From Vesta saturnalis (Eukaryota; Arthropoda; Insecta; Coleoptera; Lampyridae), in assembly GCA_036346205.1 (NCBI GenBank), contig JARFJB010000821.1:5328222-5392221 (forward strand): a stretch of 64,000 nt of DNA, in the 5' to 3' direction. This document shows, piece by piece, positions 33,751-45,319 of the stretch; positions within the stretch are counted from its first letter, which is position 1; each line of letters begins with the position of its first letter. The notes under the pieces were generated by a model. That model saw nothing but the letters and a program-made list of their open reading frames with translations. It was not told where the DNA came from and ran no database searches. Made by a program: the position numbers and the translations under genes.

Positions 33751-33887
33751 AGTATAGTACGTAATACGTGTTGTAGAGCAATTACGCACTCATGGAATTA
33801 TGCACTCGCCGCTACGCGGCTGCGTGCATAATTTTTCCATTCGTGCGTAATATGCCTTTTACAACACTTATTACGTAATATACTATT
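33751..33887. repeat. Foldback (palindromic) element
   Basis: An imperfect inverted repeat of about 55-bp arms. The left arm contains TAGTACGTAATACGTGTTGT and ATTACGCACTCATGGAA; the right arm contains TTCCATTCGTGCGTAATATG and ACAACACTTATTACGTAATA. The two close on a GC-rich centre (CGCCGCTACGCGGC, about 33808-33822). No coding sequence. Consistent with a small foldback/MITE-type transposable element. Confidence 0.75.
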
Positions 33888-34559
33888 CTATAATATGCGA
33901 TAAATACTAAAGCATACAATTTTTTTATTTCAAACTGAAAACTACTAATTTATTTTATTGTATATTTAAATACAGTACAGTTTTTTTTAAATTCAGATAA
34001 AGTCAAATGCACGTTTAAAACGCTTAATTCAACATTTTATGATATAATATATACAATTTATCTCAAAACAAACAAAATGCACATTGTTTACATGAATGTA
34101 TGTAAAATATTATTTTTCACTTAACCATATCAAGGATTATTAAAACATAAACTGATCATTTTCAAATCTAAAACTATATATACACACTTATATATAATTA
34201 TATTAGCATGAAAAAGCACTTATTACACATGATTCATTATGCTGACTTTGATGTCTTGCTAAGCCGAATGCCATTCATTTTTCTATTCATTTCATAAAAT
34301 TCTATATCAAGTTTTGTTTTCTTTTGCTTAGTAACTCATTTAGCCTGTTCTTTATATCTTCCATACTTAATACCTTTCTTTACTTTCCCTTCGTATCGTG
34401 TGTACTATTACTTTCGTCATTTCTGCTAATAAAAAGTTTACTGAATCATGCTCACCAACGAAACCTTTTATTATAAATCTGCATCCTTGAAACCAATAAC
34501 CTTAAAAAATTCATGTTTCCATGTAGTGATTTTATTTTTAGATTTCTAAGAATTGTAAC

Positions 34560-34904
34560 ATGGTACTACCATCACGAGCTGAAAACTATTTGACCTTAAC
34601 TCCATTTTGTCAATATAAGTACCATTTGACATTGGTCTACTTTTTAGCATAGACAACAACCTGTCATTCTTCTTGTTTCCATCAACTTATTCTATTTTTA
34701 TATTTCTAAGAAATGTAATATGATATCCTGCAGGTCAATAATCTTTGACCTTGAAATTTCTATATTTAGATTTTACCTTGACATTTTGAACAGCTCCAAA
34801 AATTTTAATTTCCCGCCAAAAGTTTAACCTTGAACAGCTCCAAGAACTTTCATTTTCAACACCAGAGAGCGAGTGACTGGTACAGAACCGAGCCCTTACC
34901 ACTA
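34560..34904 (-). repeat. TCAAGGTCA-rich repeat, inverted block
   Basis: The reverse complement matches 17500-17850 closely, including 'TTGGCGGGAAAT', 'TATCATATTACATTTCTTAG', 'ACAGGTTGTTG' and the terminal 'ACCAGAG-AGCGA' and 'CCCTTACCACTA' stretches. It shows that the repeat exists away from Maverick genes. It abuts the Tigger fragment that starts about 34905. Confidence 0.75.
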
Positions 34905-35867
34905 CTAGTCACAACAAATACACAAGAGAATGATGTCATGCGCCTAGAAGAGACGGTTTTAGATAAATGGGATCGACATCTTTACAAATTCCAGATCCAC
35001 AACAAAAAAAAAACTAGAGTACTACAAAAAGAAAGAAACAAAAAAAGAAAGGAAAAAGTTAAGAGAAACTTTTAGATGAAAAAAAACAAGCAAAAAAATA
35101 AGAAACAATAAATATCTTCTGATTCCAGTTCAGATATCCGTGAGAGAGTGTGACGACCCAATGTGAGATAAGAAGAGTGACGGGGAGGAGGAAGTTACGA
35201 AAATCGTTTCATTAAAAGGGAGGACGATTTCGTATTAGTGAGTATAAAGGAGGAAAACGAATGGTGTCAAATTTTGTATATTTAAAAAAAACATTTGTAC
35301 CAAAAGAAACGACATCTCTTATTTGATTTAAACAAATTATAGGGAAAACTTCAAACCCTAACATTGCACTTACAGCAGAGCGAGTAAGTAATCAGTATTT
35401 TCATTCTCTACAAGTAAAAGAAATGTAAATATACATTCATTGTCTTTTCAATATTATAACTGAAGTAGACTTAAAACGCTTATGTACTGATGTTCCTTTT
35501 ACATATTTTGTGGTTACTTTGAATAAAATTGGTTTGTCTTTGTAGTTTCTTTGTTTTTAAATTAATTTTACAAATATTTTAAAGGTGTCCACAATTAGTG
35601 CAATTAGGTGTCGGCAATTATTGCAATTAGGTGACGACAATTAGATCAATGTATAATTTGATTGTCGCCTTATGGTGCAAATACACTTAAGAAAAAATTT
35701 TAAAAAAGGTTTTTCTTAAGCTAAAAATTTGGAAACTGTGTGAATCACAATGTGCAATAAGAAACCAGCATAATAAAGTAATTCAATTTAATTCTTTGTT
35801 TAATCTGTCATCAGACAAAGCAAAATTAGATGTTTAAGACCCTTAAAGTGTCGACCATTGGTGCATT
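34905..35867 (+). mobile_element. 3' fragment of Tigger-like element (family of 53455-61963)
   Basis: This matches about 60685-61963 of the outer Tigger-like element: the TGCGCCTAGAAGAGACGG-type coding segment, the Lys-rich tail, the non-coding 3' part, and the terminal CGACCATTGGTGCATT followed by TA at 35868-35869. Only the last kilobase of the element is present. The neighbour on the right is the zinc-finger locus, as at 61964, so the fragment and the zinc-finger gene were duplicated together. Confidence 0.8.
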
Positions 35868-35906
35868 TACCTTAACTTGAAGCTGTTTTCGTTTTGGCCA
35901 TCGAGT

Positions 35907-35913
<7 letters not shown>

Positions 35914-35947
<34 letters not shown>
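35914..35947. repeat. (AT)n microsatellite
   Basis: A short AT run inside the decayed 3' end of the first zinc-finger array. It is absent from the second copy at the equivalent place (about 61990). Confidence 0.95.
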
Positions 35948-35949
<2 letters not shown>

Positions 35950-37586
35950 TGTTTTTAAAATGAATTTTCAAATTTTTTTCCAAAGTGTTGCATAATCACA
36001 TTGATCACAATGGTATGCATAACTTAAAGAATGTATTTTTAGATGAATTTTTAATTTATCTTTGCGATATGTTGAATAAACACATTTATATTCATAACTT
36101 GAAGTGTTTTTTAAAATGAATTTTTTTATAACCTTTGTGATGTGTTACATAATAGTCACACCTTAATATAACTTGAAGAATGTTTTTTAAATTGAGTTTT
36201 TAAACAATTTTTTCGATTTGTTACATAATCCTCGCATTTGTATTCGTAACTTGAAGAATGTTTTTTAAGATGAAGTTTTAAACTATCTTTGCGATTTGTT
36301 GCATAATCACATTGGTTGCATTTGTATTCGTAACTTGAAGAATGTGTTTTAAGATGGGTTTTTAAAGTATCTTTGCGATTTGTTGCATAATCACATTGGT
36401 TACATTTATAATCATAACTTGAAGAATGGTTTTTAAGATGAATTTTCAAACTTTCTTTCCAAAGTGTTGCATAATCACATTGATCACATTTATATACATA
36501 ACTTAAAGAATGTTTTTTGCTATGACTTTTTAAATTAGCTTTGCGATATGTTGAATATACACATTGGTCACATTTATATTCATAACTAGAAGAGTGTTTT
36601 TTAAAATGAATTTCTAAATCACATTTCCAGTGTGTTGCATAATCACATTGATCACATTTATATGCATAACTTAAAGAATGTTTTTGCTATGAGTTTTTAA
36701 ATTACCTTTGCGATATGTTGAATAAACACATTGGTCACATTTATATACATAACTTGAAGAGTGTTTTTTAACATGAATTTTTAAATAACCTTTGCGATGT
36801 GTTACATAATTACATTGGTCACACCTGAATTCATAACTTGAAGAATGTTTTTTGCGAGTTTTAAAATAGTTTTGTGATTTGTTACATGATCACGTTGGTT
36901 GCAATTGTATACATAACGTGAAGAGTGATTTTAAGATGAATCTTGAAATTATATGTCTTATGTGTCACATAATCACATTGGTCACATTTGAATGTATAAC
37001 CTGAAGAATGTTTTTTACCGTGAGTTTTTAAACTATATTTGCGATTTGTTGCATAATTACATTGATCACATTTGTATACATAACTGGAAGAGTGTTGTTT
37101 AAGATGAATTGTTAACTGAGCTTTGTGATGTGTTCCATAATCACATTGAACACATTTGAATTCATAATTTGAAGAATGTTGTTGAAGATGAATTTTTAAA
37201 TAACTTTTCCAATTTGTTATATAGTCGCATTGGTCACATTTATATATAAAACTTGAAGTGCGTTTTAAATCATCACATTTTATATTTTGCTGCACTGCGG
37301 TTGAACTATTTAATTGATTATTTTTACGCTGTACGTTTGTGACGTGTTCGAAACTACTTTTATTTATAAGTTCTACTTCACTTGAGCTAAAATCATTGAG
37401 AACAGAGTTGTCTTCGTTCTTAATATTCGCATCTGTAGAAATGTCAAATTTTGTACTACTAGAACCGCAATCGATTTCTTTTTTTATTAAATCACTATTT
37501 ACAACAAGATGATGGGTTAGAAGTAAATCTATTCCTTCTTCCTCTTTAGCTTCTACTTTAATAAGTTTCATGTCAATCTCAGCCAT
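35950..37586 (-). pseudogene. C2H2 zinc-finger gene, first copy, broken
   Basis: The paralogue of 62047-63588. An open segment 36882-37586 starts MAEIDMKLIKVEAKEEEGID (same N-terminus as the other copy) and runs through an acidic/Ser-rich spacer into four fingers. The first is YKCDQCDYITNWKSYLKIH; the third and fourth have HSSSY or HSSGY linkers. The fourth finger is disrupted by a frameshift near 36920. About 11 further 84-bp finger units follow to 35950; of these, three are open at 36156-36449 and the others carry single-base indels (for example near 36690 and 36850). Fingers are C-x2-C-x12-H-x3-H without TGEKP linkers. A nuclear DNA-binding protein by family, but as it stands this copy would give only a short N-terminal product. 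Confidence 0.85.
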
Positions 37587-37713
37587 TTCGAAGAATGTGT
37601 GTTACTTAATCTTACATTTCATAATGTTAAATTAAAGTAACTTAAAGTTTCACCACAGACTATTACAGAGATAAAGGCACACGCACAGAGCACACTTCTA
37701 CTACTTGTATTAA

Positions 37714-39706
37714 CCCATTAGCATAGAACATCCTGTTCTGTGCCATTAGTGCATAGAGTCCCCTTTAAGGGACGGTCATCAATTATTGGTTCCTACCGTT
37801 ACCGGTAATATGCAGGTTGGATAGTAGTTTTCAGTCGTCTCGAGATCGTTCAAGTAATCGGTTGCCAGTGATATTATCTTTGTTGGTGCTAATATTTCAG
37901 TTTATTTGAATATGGATGAAAACCTTTATTCTACTAAGCTTGGCGGGTAAGTAGTAATTCGTTTTTTTGGGAGTATAAAACATATCTCATCTACAATATT
38001 CATAGGTTTTGATTGTAAATGACAGATCTAACTATTGACATTTGCTTTATTTATTTTGATGCCTTATTTGTCATTGTACACATGGTTTTGTTGGGCGTCC
38101 CTTATAGTGGACTCCATGAATAGAATTACTAATCGCGTGTTTTCAGTAAAATATGATATTTTTACAGATTATCGCTTCATCAGCTCCTAGAAATAATTGA
38201 AAACGATTCCGTTGTTGATGAGCCGTTAGATATTTACATAAAGCCCCCAGAAGTGAATGAAGGGGACACGGATGAGGATAGCGACAACTCAGATGACGAA
38301 CATATAGGTGACATAAACCATCCGCCACGAAGAATTTTACGACAAGGAGGCGAAATAAGGCATGCAGTCGATGATGAATTTGATGCATACGATTTGATTG
38401 CACTTGCACAACTATTCCCACAACCTGGACCAAGCAATAATAAAAGAAGGAAAGATACTCGCGCAAAAACCGATCACACTTGGTTACAAGAAATTCCTAA
38501 CTTTTCCATAAATAATATTTGTGTACCTTGCCTGCCATCTGCAGAAGCACAATTGGCTAAAACTTCGATAGATTTTTTCAACCTTTTTTTCGACGAAGAA
38601 CTTTTGGATAATATAGTTTATCAGACTAATGTGTATTCACAACAAAAAAACATTGATCTTGGTCTCACCAGAGATAAGTTGTATGTAATTCTTGGAGCTT
38701 TGTTACTTTCTGGCTACGCAAAATACCCGAATAAGAGAATGTTCTGGAACACTACATCTGATGTACCAATAATTTTGAAAAACAGTATGCGATTGAATCG
38801 TTTCGAAACCATATTACATCATATACACTTCAATGATAATTTGCAACTTGACCGTTCCGATAAACTTTACAAACTAAGACCTGTAATAGATACCCTCAAT
38901 GACAGATTTAGAAGACATGGTGGACTAGAGGAAAATATTTCCATTGACGAGAGTATGATACCATACTATGGCAAACACTATGCTAAACAATACATAAAAG
39001 GGAAACCAATTCGTTTTGGATTTAAAAACTGGGCCCTTTGTACTAGCTCTGGATACTTGCTGTCTTTTGATATTTATACAGGTAAATCGAAAGATAATAC
39101 CGAAGAACGAGGTTTTGGTCTTGGGGGCGATATAGTGCTCAAATTACTAGAAAAATCTAAAATTTTACCAAATAACGGCTACAAAGTTTATTTCGATAAT
39201 TACTTTACTAGCCTACACTTACTTGGACATTTGTCGGAAAATAAAATTTGTGCTACAGGAACTCTACGAGAAAAACAGGAAAATGTCCGCTCCCTGAAAA
39301 GAATTATTGGAAATCGCAAGACCTGCAAATTTGTAGCTAAAAATGATACATTGGTCGTCCAATGGAAGGACAATGAAGTAGTGACTGCATTCAAAAGTAT
39401 GTTTTGAACAATTTCATACAAAAGTGTGACATTATTGTGTGTTACAAAAGACCTTATTTTTCACGAGTTTTACTTCCAAGATCTGTACTGATATGTACAA
39501 AAAATAAAGCCTGAATATTTTTTTTAATAATGTACAGCATTTGTATTTTATGCATAGTCCCCTTAAAGTGACGGGTGCTATCGAATTATCTGTTAGAGTT
39601 AGGAAAAAATTTTATATAAAAATGTTACTTAATTTTTTAAATTAAAACCATCTGTAACGAAAAAAATACTAAAATAATTTTTTTTTTAACTTCATGCACT
39701 AATGTG
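37714..39706 (+). mobile_element. piggyBac-family element
   Basis: Flanked by TTAA at 37710-37713 and 39707-39710, the piggyBac target duplication. The termini are imperfect inverted repeats: CCCATTAGCATAGAA on the left and, read inward from the right, CACATTAGTGCATGAA. The internal phrase CATAGAGTCCCCTTTAAGGGAC (37755-37774) resembles CATAGTCCCCTTAAAGTGAC near 39554. The single gene inside is a piggyBac transposase. The element lies upstream (5') of the first zinc-finger copy, beginning about 130 bp beyond its start codon. Confidence 0.7.
37912..39407 (+). CDS. piggyBac transposase, spliced, C-terminally truncated
   Basis: A DDE transposase of the piggyBac family (cut-and-paste at TTAA). 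Exon 1 is 37912-37946, starting MDENLYSTKLG; the intron is 37947-38167 (GTAAGT ... TTTTACAG); exon 2 is 38168-39407. Splicing keeps the frame and gives about 424 residues. Exon 2 encodes an acidic N-terminus (DTDEDSDNSDDE), then the transposase domain. The first catalytic Asp is in NISIDESMIPYYGKH and the second in VYFDNYFTSLHLLG. The frame ends soon after VVTAFKSMF, about 150-200 residues short of a normal piggyBac transposase. The third acidic site and the C-terminal Cys-rich domain are missing and are not found in the remaining 300 bp, so it is probably inactive. The terminal sequence AAAGTATGT could be a second donor site. Confidence 0.8.
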
Positions 39707-40069
39707 TTAATAACATTATTAATAATGCTTTAACAAAACATCAACAATAAAATATTTTTAATAATTTGAACTACGACCATTACTGTAAATAGTCAAAAAC
39801 ACACAGTCGACAATCAATATAAGATGTCTATAATGCACGGTAAAAGAAAACGCACAGCTGTAAAATAAATCGCACAGTTTCCCTAGTAACCACTTAGCAA
39901 CTCTCAATAGACGTTGCCATTTTATTCAAAATTTATTATTTTCAAATTAGACATTGAATTTTATTCTATATATAAATGGTAGATAACATTTATTAGATAT
40001 AGAATTGCATTTAATATTAAGAATTACTTGGAATGTTCCGTTTCCTTCAACCCGCTTCTTTTAGCTGTC

Positions 40070-40375
40070 TGGATTATCATAATAGTAAACTTACATATGG
40101 TATAAGCCGTCAAACCATCAATATTAAGTAGGCCGCCATAGAGATTTGTGAACGAACATCAAGAACTGTCTGGACTACCACAAGGCAGACATTTGGGTCC
40201 ACTACTGTTTATAAATGACGTGGATAAATACATTCAAAACTGCAAGATTTTACCTTACGCCGATAATAAAATTTTCTCAAAAGTATGCGATGTAAGTGTC
40301 TGTAAAAAGGTGCAAGAAGATATTGAGGGCTCATTGTATGGACAAGAATGTATAAGTTAATTTTAATATCAGAAA
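40070..40375 (+). pseudogene. Reverse transcriptase scrap of a LINE
   Basis: A short open stretch at 40148-40360 contains LSGLPQGRHLGPLLF, then FINDVDKYI and LPYADNKIFS. These are RT motif B and the catalytic box, with the second Asp of YADD changed to Asn and a few residues missing between them. It is too short and too damaged for a clade assignment. Confidence 0.65.
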
Positions 40376-40379
40376 GTGT

Positions 40380-43300
40380 AAAATTTTAACTTTGTAACGT
40401 GTTAATTTAGCATCGGAATTTTAGTACGAGGTGGGATTTTTATACCTGTTGTTAGGCAACAGACCGTACGGCGGATTGAATTTCTTCAGAAATTGACAAC
40501 AGTGTACGTATCTACATTCAATTTTTCTAGTAAATTAAAAAAATACGACAATGCCGAATTTTCTCATTTGTTAAAAAGAATCATGTGACTTCTTTGTCAG
40601 GTTGCGTTGACGCACCCTGTATGTAGGATGTTATAATGACGTGTATTATGTGTTTTAAGTAGGAGTGTATTGAGTTTGAACGAAAAAAAAATTTTTTTTT
40701 TGTGTATATGCATAATGTATGTGGGTGTATGATACGCCACTGGAAATGTAGGAGAAATATAATTCAGTATGTAGATACGTGTATTTGAATATTATAGAGA
40801 CTTTAGTGTTGGAATAATTAGATTCTGATGAATGTAAATGTGAAGAGAAATTTGTCGATGGGACGATAATGCTTACCACTGTATCGCTACTGTTTTGCTG
40901 CTGTAAGAAATGGAATGTTTGAAGATAGATGAGTAATCTTGGTCAGAAAATGTGAAGTATAAGTGTAGAATGTTTTAGAAAATATGTAGAGAAAGATTGG
41001 GTATGTTTAAGTGTTAATTTCAGAAAGTTTTCGTAATGTTGTGCAATTGTTTTGAGAATACATGTATGTTTATGGGATTTGAGACCTTAGGCGGTACTTA
41101 TTTTTGCAAATGTTGCGGAATCAGATCGAGCGCAGGTTGGAGATAACTGTTAAAAGTTGTGTAATGGTCCAGAGTGGCTACTGAATGAATGTGGTGACGA
41201 AAAATGATTTCTTCATGAAGTAATTGAAAAATTTGTAAGTGAAAACAAATATGGCGATGTATTGTAATTACACGCGTGCTTGTATAGAGGGTAGCATCTA
41301 TTGGAACTATGAAATTTTGAATGAATACTATTGGAGAATGTAACGCGGAAGGAAGACATGTTTAAAGATGGATGACTGAAGGTATAAATAGGAAAGTCGG
41401 GGATTGACGGGAGCCTTTTCGTTTTTGGCTGTTGCTAGGGGTTAGCTTTTGGCTTTTGGTGAGAGACGCGCGTGCGAGGTAGTGTGGTTTAGAATGGGTT
41501 AAGTCGGAGTTATGTTTGTGAATAATAGTGAGGCAGTAATTGTTTAAACAACTGCGTAACCCGAACCGGGGATGAATCGTAAAAGACATTCATAAACAAA
41601 ACAATAATAAAATTGAGATTGAAGATAAAATTAGTTTGTTTTTCTTCAAGAAAATAATAAGTGCTTAAGCAGATTTGAATAAAGATAACAGTTGTAACGT
41701 TAGTAGCGTCAAGTTTAGCGCGTGTTCTTGTACCGATATTGAGTTAAAATTATTTATGAGACCACCTTTTAAGTGAACGAAATTTTCGTAATAAATTAAG
41801 CCAATGTTAAGTTAATTTTATGTGACATTAAAAGATTATTTGTGTAAGGAAGGACTAAACTTTCCTAAAGGTTGCTAGAAATTTTTGGAGGTAACCAAAC
41901 GTATACAGACTATTACGTGTTATTGGACTATTTGTGAGTACAGAAAGGAATAAGTGTTTGTGAAATTGTGAAGCACTGGTTATGTGGCTTCATGCAATTT
42001 AAGGATTACAAATGGACTACAAATAATTGATTTACGGAAGAAGGAAGAAAGAAAAGCGTAGGATTAATGGACAATTTTAAGTAAGAAATTAGATTTAGGA
42101 ATTTTAAGAACTCATTTAAGCCCGATTATCTTTTTGTTAGTTTATTTGCGTATTGTTGTTTAAATTATTAAGTAGTTTTGAAAGGAAGAGATAATCGTTC
42201 TTGAGTCTTATTGTATGGTTTGTTTTAGTAGTAAGAATGCAAAGTGGTATTTGGTGGTTTAACTTTCAACCACGCTGATGTAATTTATGTAGATATTTGT
42301 GTTTTTGTTTTATTTTGTACAGGACAATATATATATTTACCGTTGATTGTTATTCTGTTGTTTATTTAGCCAGGTATGAAACACAGTTGTAACATTTACT
42401 TAATTGGTGATCTAGCTTTGACAATTTTAAAAGTAAGCTTTGCATATTTTAATTTTCAGATTTATGAGCAATCGAAAAGGTTTTATTAGCCAGGTTGATT
42501 GCAAAATTTTTCATGGTAGTTTATTTAACGCAGTACAATTAAAGACGAGAGTTTTGAGAAATTATATAGGTACGGATGTCTATTACGATTCAGAGAAATT
42601 ATTTTGAAGTAACATTTATTAAGCCGAAGACATTGATCTTCTTTTATTTAGGATTTTCCAAAATTAATTACCGAATATTGGATGAAGAAATATTTTATTC
42701 AGTAATAAGTAGAAATTTAACGTTATACATATACGAGGGATACGCAGAAAATATTCAGTTACCGTATTATAATTTTTGTTTTGGATATTTTAGTTTACGA
42801 GGTGTATTCAAAAAGTTTTTAATAACCTGGGTAGTGCTAAATTTATTTGAGTTGAATTGTTTGGGACGAGTGTTTGTGTTAGAACCTTCACAATCCTACT
42901 TTCCACAATCAAGTAGGGTTAATTAACATCCAGCTTAAGACAATTATTTTAGCAAAGTTTCGATTGTGGTGGCGCCTAGAGACATATTTTCCCGGACTGA
43001 GCTGTTTGAATGTAGGTGTAAGGTGTTTGAGCATATTAATCATTCATTTTACTTATTATTTCGACCACGCCCATCTCCCTGTTAGCTGGCTTGGCAACCC
43101 GCTTACATTAGTAAGCATGCACGACGCCTAGTGCGGTTTGGACGTGTAACATCTTTCTGGTTTCTTCTGTGACTGAAGAACGCCATTTTGAGGAAACAGG
43201 AAAAGATTCGTTGTTAGAAAGTTTATATGGGAGAGATATTTTCTTGTAGCTGCTTGAAATCTTTACTTAATAGAAGTTATAAACAGTGATTACTGGTTTT

Positions 43301-43500
43301 ACCTTCACTGCCTATTATAGAAGTATAATAATTACAGTTAGTTTCGTTTTTACGGATTTAAAGTTTTCTAACAGTAGAGGTAGGAAAGCAAAACCATTTT
43401 TTTTATACCAATCACCTCAGTTTTAACATTTAAATCAATAAAATACATTATTATAAGTTTTTGTTATGAACGAATGAGTTCAAAGGTAATTACAAATTAT
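40380..43500. other. Long unassigned stretch with a promoter-like block
   Basis: No protein is recognised. At 41380-41387 GTATAAATAGG is followed by a less AT-rich 200-bp stretch (41400-41590), a layout reminiscent of an LTR or host promoter, but no repeat partner or primer-binding site was confirmed. The open frame 42576-42926 (116 codons, start MSITIQRNYFEVTF) is not recognised and may be chance. GGTGGCGCCTAGAGAC near 42970 is primer-binding-site-like but unsupported. Confidence 0.35.
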
Positions 43501-43533
43501 TATTAATTTTATTAAATACATAAATAAAAAGTT

Positions 43534-43607
43534 TACCTCGAGTAGGATTTGAACCTACGACCTGTACTTTGTTAGAGTACCGTGCTAACCAACTGCGCCA
43601 TCAAGGT
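43534..43607 (-). tRNA. tRNA-Val(AAC)-like sequence
   Basis: The minus strand folds as a 74-nt cloverleaf. The acceptor stem is ACCTTGA/TCGAGGT (seven pairs, one G-U) and the D stem is GCGC/GCAC (one mismatch). The anticodon stem is GTACT/AGTAC, perfect, with loop CTAACAA, anticodon AAC. The variable loop is AGGTC and the T stem GTAGG/CCTAC, perfect, with loop TTCAAAT. A-box (TGGCGCAGTTGG) and B-box (GGTTCAAATCC) fit Pol III promoters. No TTTT terminator lies immediately downstream (about 43520-43533 on this strand has TTTTTAT beyond 10 bases). It may be a real tRNA or a well-preserved tRNA head of a SINE. Confidence 0.7.
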
Positions 43608-43626
43608 TCAAGCCCCAATCGCTGCA

Positions 43627-43684
43627 AATTTTGTCTTTATGTATGTAGAATTTACATCAGTTCTACATACATAAAGACAAAATT
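43627..43684. repeat. Perfect 24-bp hairpin
   Basis: Left arm AATTTTGTCTTTATGTATGT (first 20 of 24 bases, 43627-43650), loop of 10 bases (43651-43660), right arm the exact reverse complement (43661-43684). It lies 20 bp upstream of the tRNA-like gene's 5' end. Confidence 0.95.
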
Positions 43685-44764
43685 GGGATGGGTTTTCCCC
43701 TAAATTTTGTGAAAAGTGCCATTGATTTGATGGTAACGTAATTTAACTCATAATACTAAAAATTAAAACAATTGCTCTTTTCAGGCACTTTCTTTTTTAC
43801 TTTTACACTTTTAATTTTACCGCTTTTGATTGCACAATTAATTCTACTGTTACGTACGCTTTCATTTTATGATGGCGTTTTGCTTTTAATGCAGATCTGA
43901 ATGTGGATTCCATTATTTATTTTGAACCTTCAAAAGAATGCAATAAATATTGGTTTAGTCAATTTCAAGAAGACAAATTTATAAGAAATAAAATTCCAGT
44001 TTGGGTGTGGTTTACAACGTAAATTATTATTTCGAGATATTGCGCAATATTGGTGCAAAGATGACATCACCTTGGTTGACATTTCCGTAATCGTTAATGA
44101 TACCAGAGGTTATTAAAAAGTTTATGTATAAAATGTTACGAACAGGTATTTATATTTATAATATTTAATTAGTAATTTAAGGCTATAACTAGTTTTAAGA
44201 TATATTTTATTTAACCATATCATTTTAACTGTTAATAAACATAGTTTGTATATTTTTTATTTTTTTACATTTTGATAAAATTTTTATTGTAAACAATTTC
44301 GGTTTAGTTATTCGGAGCCTAATTAAAAAATAACTTTCCGAGATCTTTTTTATTAGTGTTACATTGCATTTTTATTATTTATGTTAAGCGAAAATAACAC
44401 AGCATAAATTTGTGGTAATTAAGCAAATCAAAAGATTGAACCATCCTACTTTAATTTACCGACTGAGTCAATTTCTTGTGAATGGTTTGTATCTCGAGTT
44501 AGTTTAACGATTTGTTCGGAGAACATTTTTACACTTATTTCTTTATTATATTATTACACCATCTATTTATACTGGCGCATCGATCATAGGACTTGATTTG
44601 CTTTCATTACCATTATTGCTGGTTATTTTCGCTCTTATTTGTTTCAGTTTGGATTGATAGAGTTGACCATTTTAAAGGTATTGTAACAATTTATTATTAC
44701 GATTGGATATTTTTATTGCGTTTATAATTAGTGAAATGTTATTGTTCGTGTATTATTCGTTACC

Positions 44765-44977
44765 ATGTCAAATTGGAATTATTTAGTAGATGTTCTACGT
44801 AGTGATGAGTTGTTAGTAGAGTTAAATTTTAGAAATGTTAATGATACGGAAAGGTTAACTGTTGATCAGAAACGTAAATTACTAAGGCGTAAATTAAATT
44901 TAGAAAGGATTGATCCAAATTTATTTTATTCGTATAAGAAAGTTGAAGTAAACCAAACCATCGAATTGGAATTGTAA
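44765..44977 (+). CDS. Short unknown ORF, possibly gag-like
   Basis: 70 codons starting MSNWNYLVDVLRSDELLVEL. The run of a hydrophobic helix, then 'ELNFRNVNDTERLTVDQKRKLLRRKL', resembles the first helices of insect LTR-retrotransposon Gag proteins, but no other Gag, protease or RT sequence is nearby. It may be a chance frame. It lies just left of the 2.9-kb tandem duplication. Confidence 0.25.
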   Translation: MSNWNYLVDVLRSDELLVELNFRNVNDTERLTVDQKRKLLRRKLNLERIDPNLFYSYKKVEVNQTIELEL

Positions 44978-45319
44978 ATCCAGACCATCGCTTCTTTCTA
45001 AAGAAGCCCAATTGCATGACACCCTCGAGCGACAGGCTTATATCCACTTGACCCTACTGTAATTCCTGATTCAGCTTTCGCCCCCTGATTACCAACTGAT
45101 CGACTTGACGCTACGCAAATTGATCAGAATAACGCTAATAATGAAAACGATATTCAGCTTAATAAGTGTAACAATCAGCCTAATAACGTTAATGATGTGA
45201 AATCCAACGACTCTGATTCAGGTGACTCTGCAGATAGCATTCCCCATAGTATGAGAAAGAATATTATCCAGTAATAAGTTCCTCATAGGATTAAAAACTC
45301 TTCTGAAACACCTGTCAAA

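Noticed and set aside
35950..37260. Regular 84-bp repeats considered as a satellite or CRISPR-like array
   Set aside because: Each unit encodes one C2H2 finger on the minus strand; there are no spacers and the genome is eukaryotic.
40655..41640. Complete LTR retrotransposon around the TATAAATA block
   Set aside because: No second LTR, no confirmed primer-binding site and no pol sequence; only the promoter-like block is reported, at low confidence.
42576..42926. 116-codon plus-strand open frame as a gene
   Set aside because: No recognisable domain, no homologous copy and no splice or promoter support; retained only as a remark in the surrounding region.
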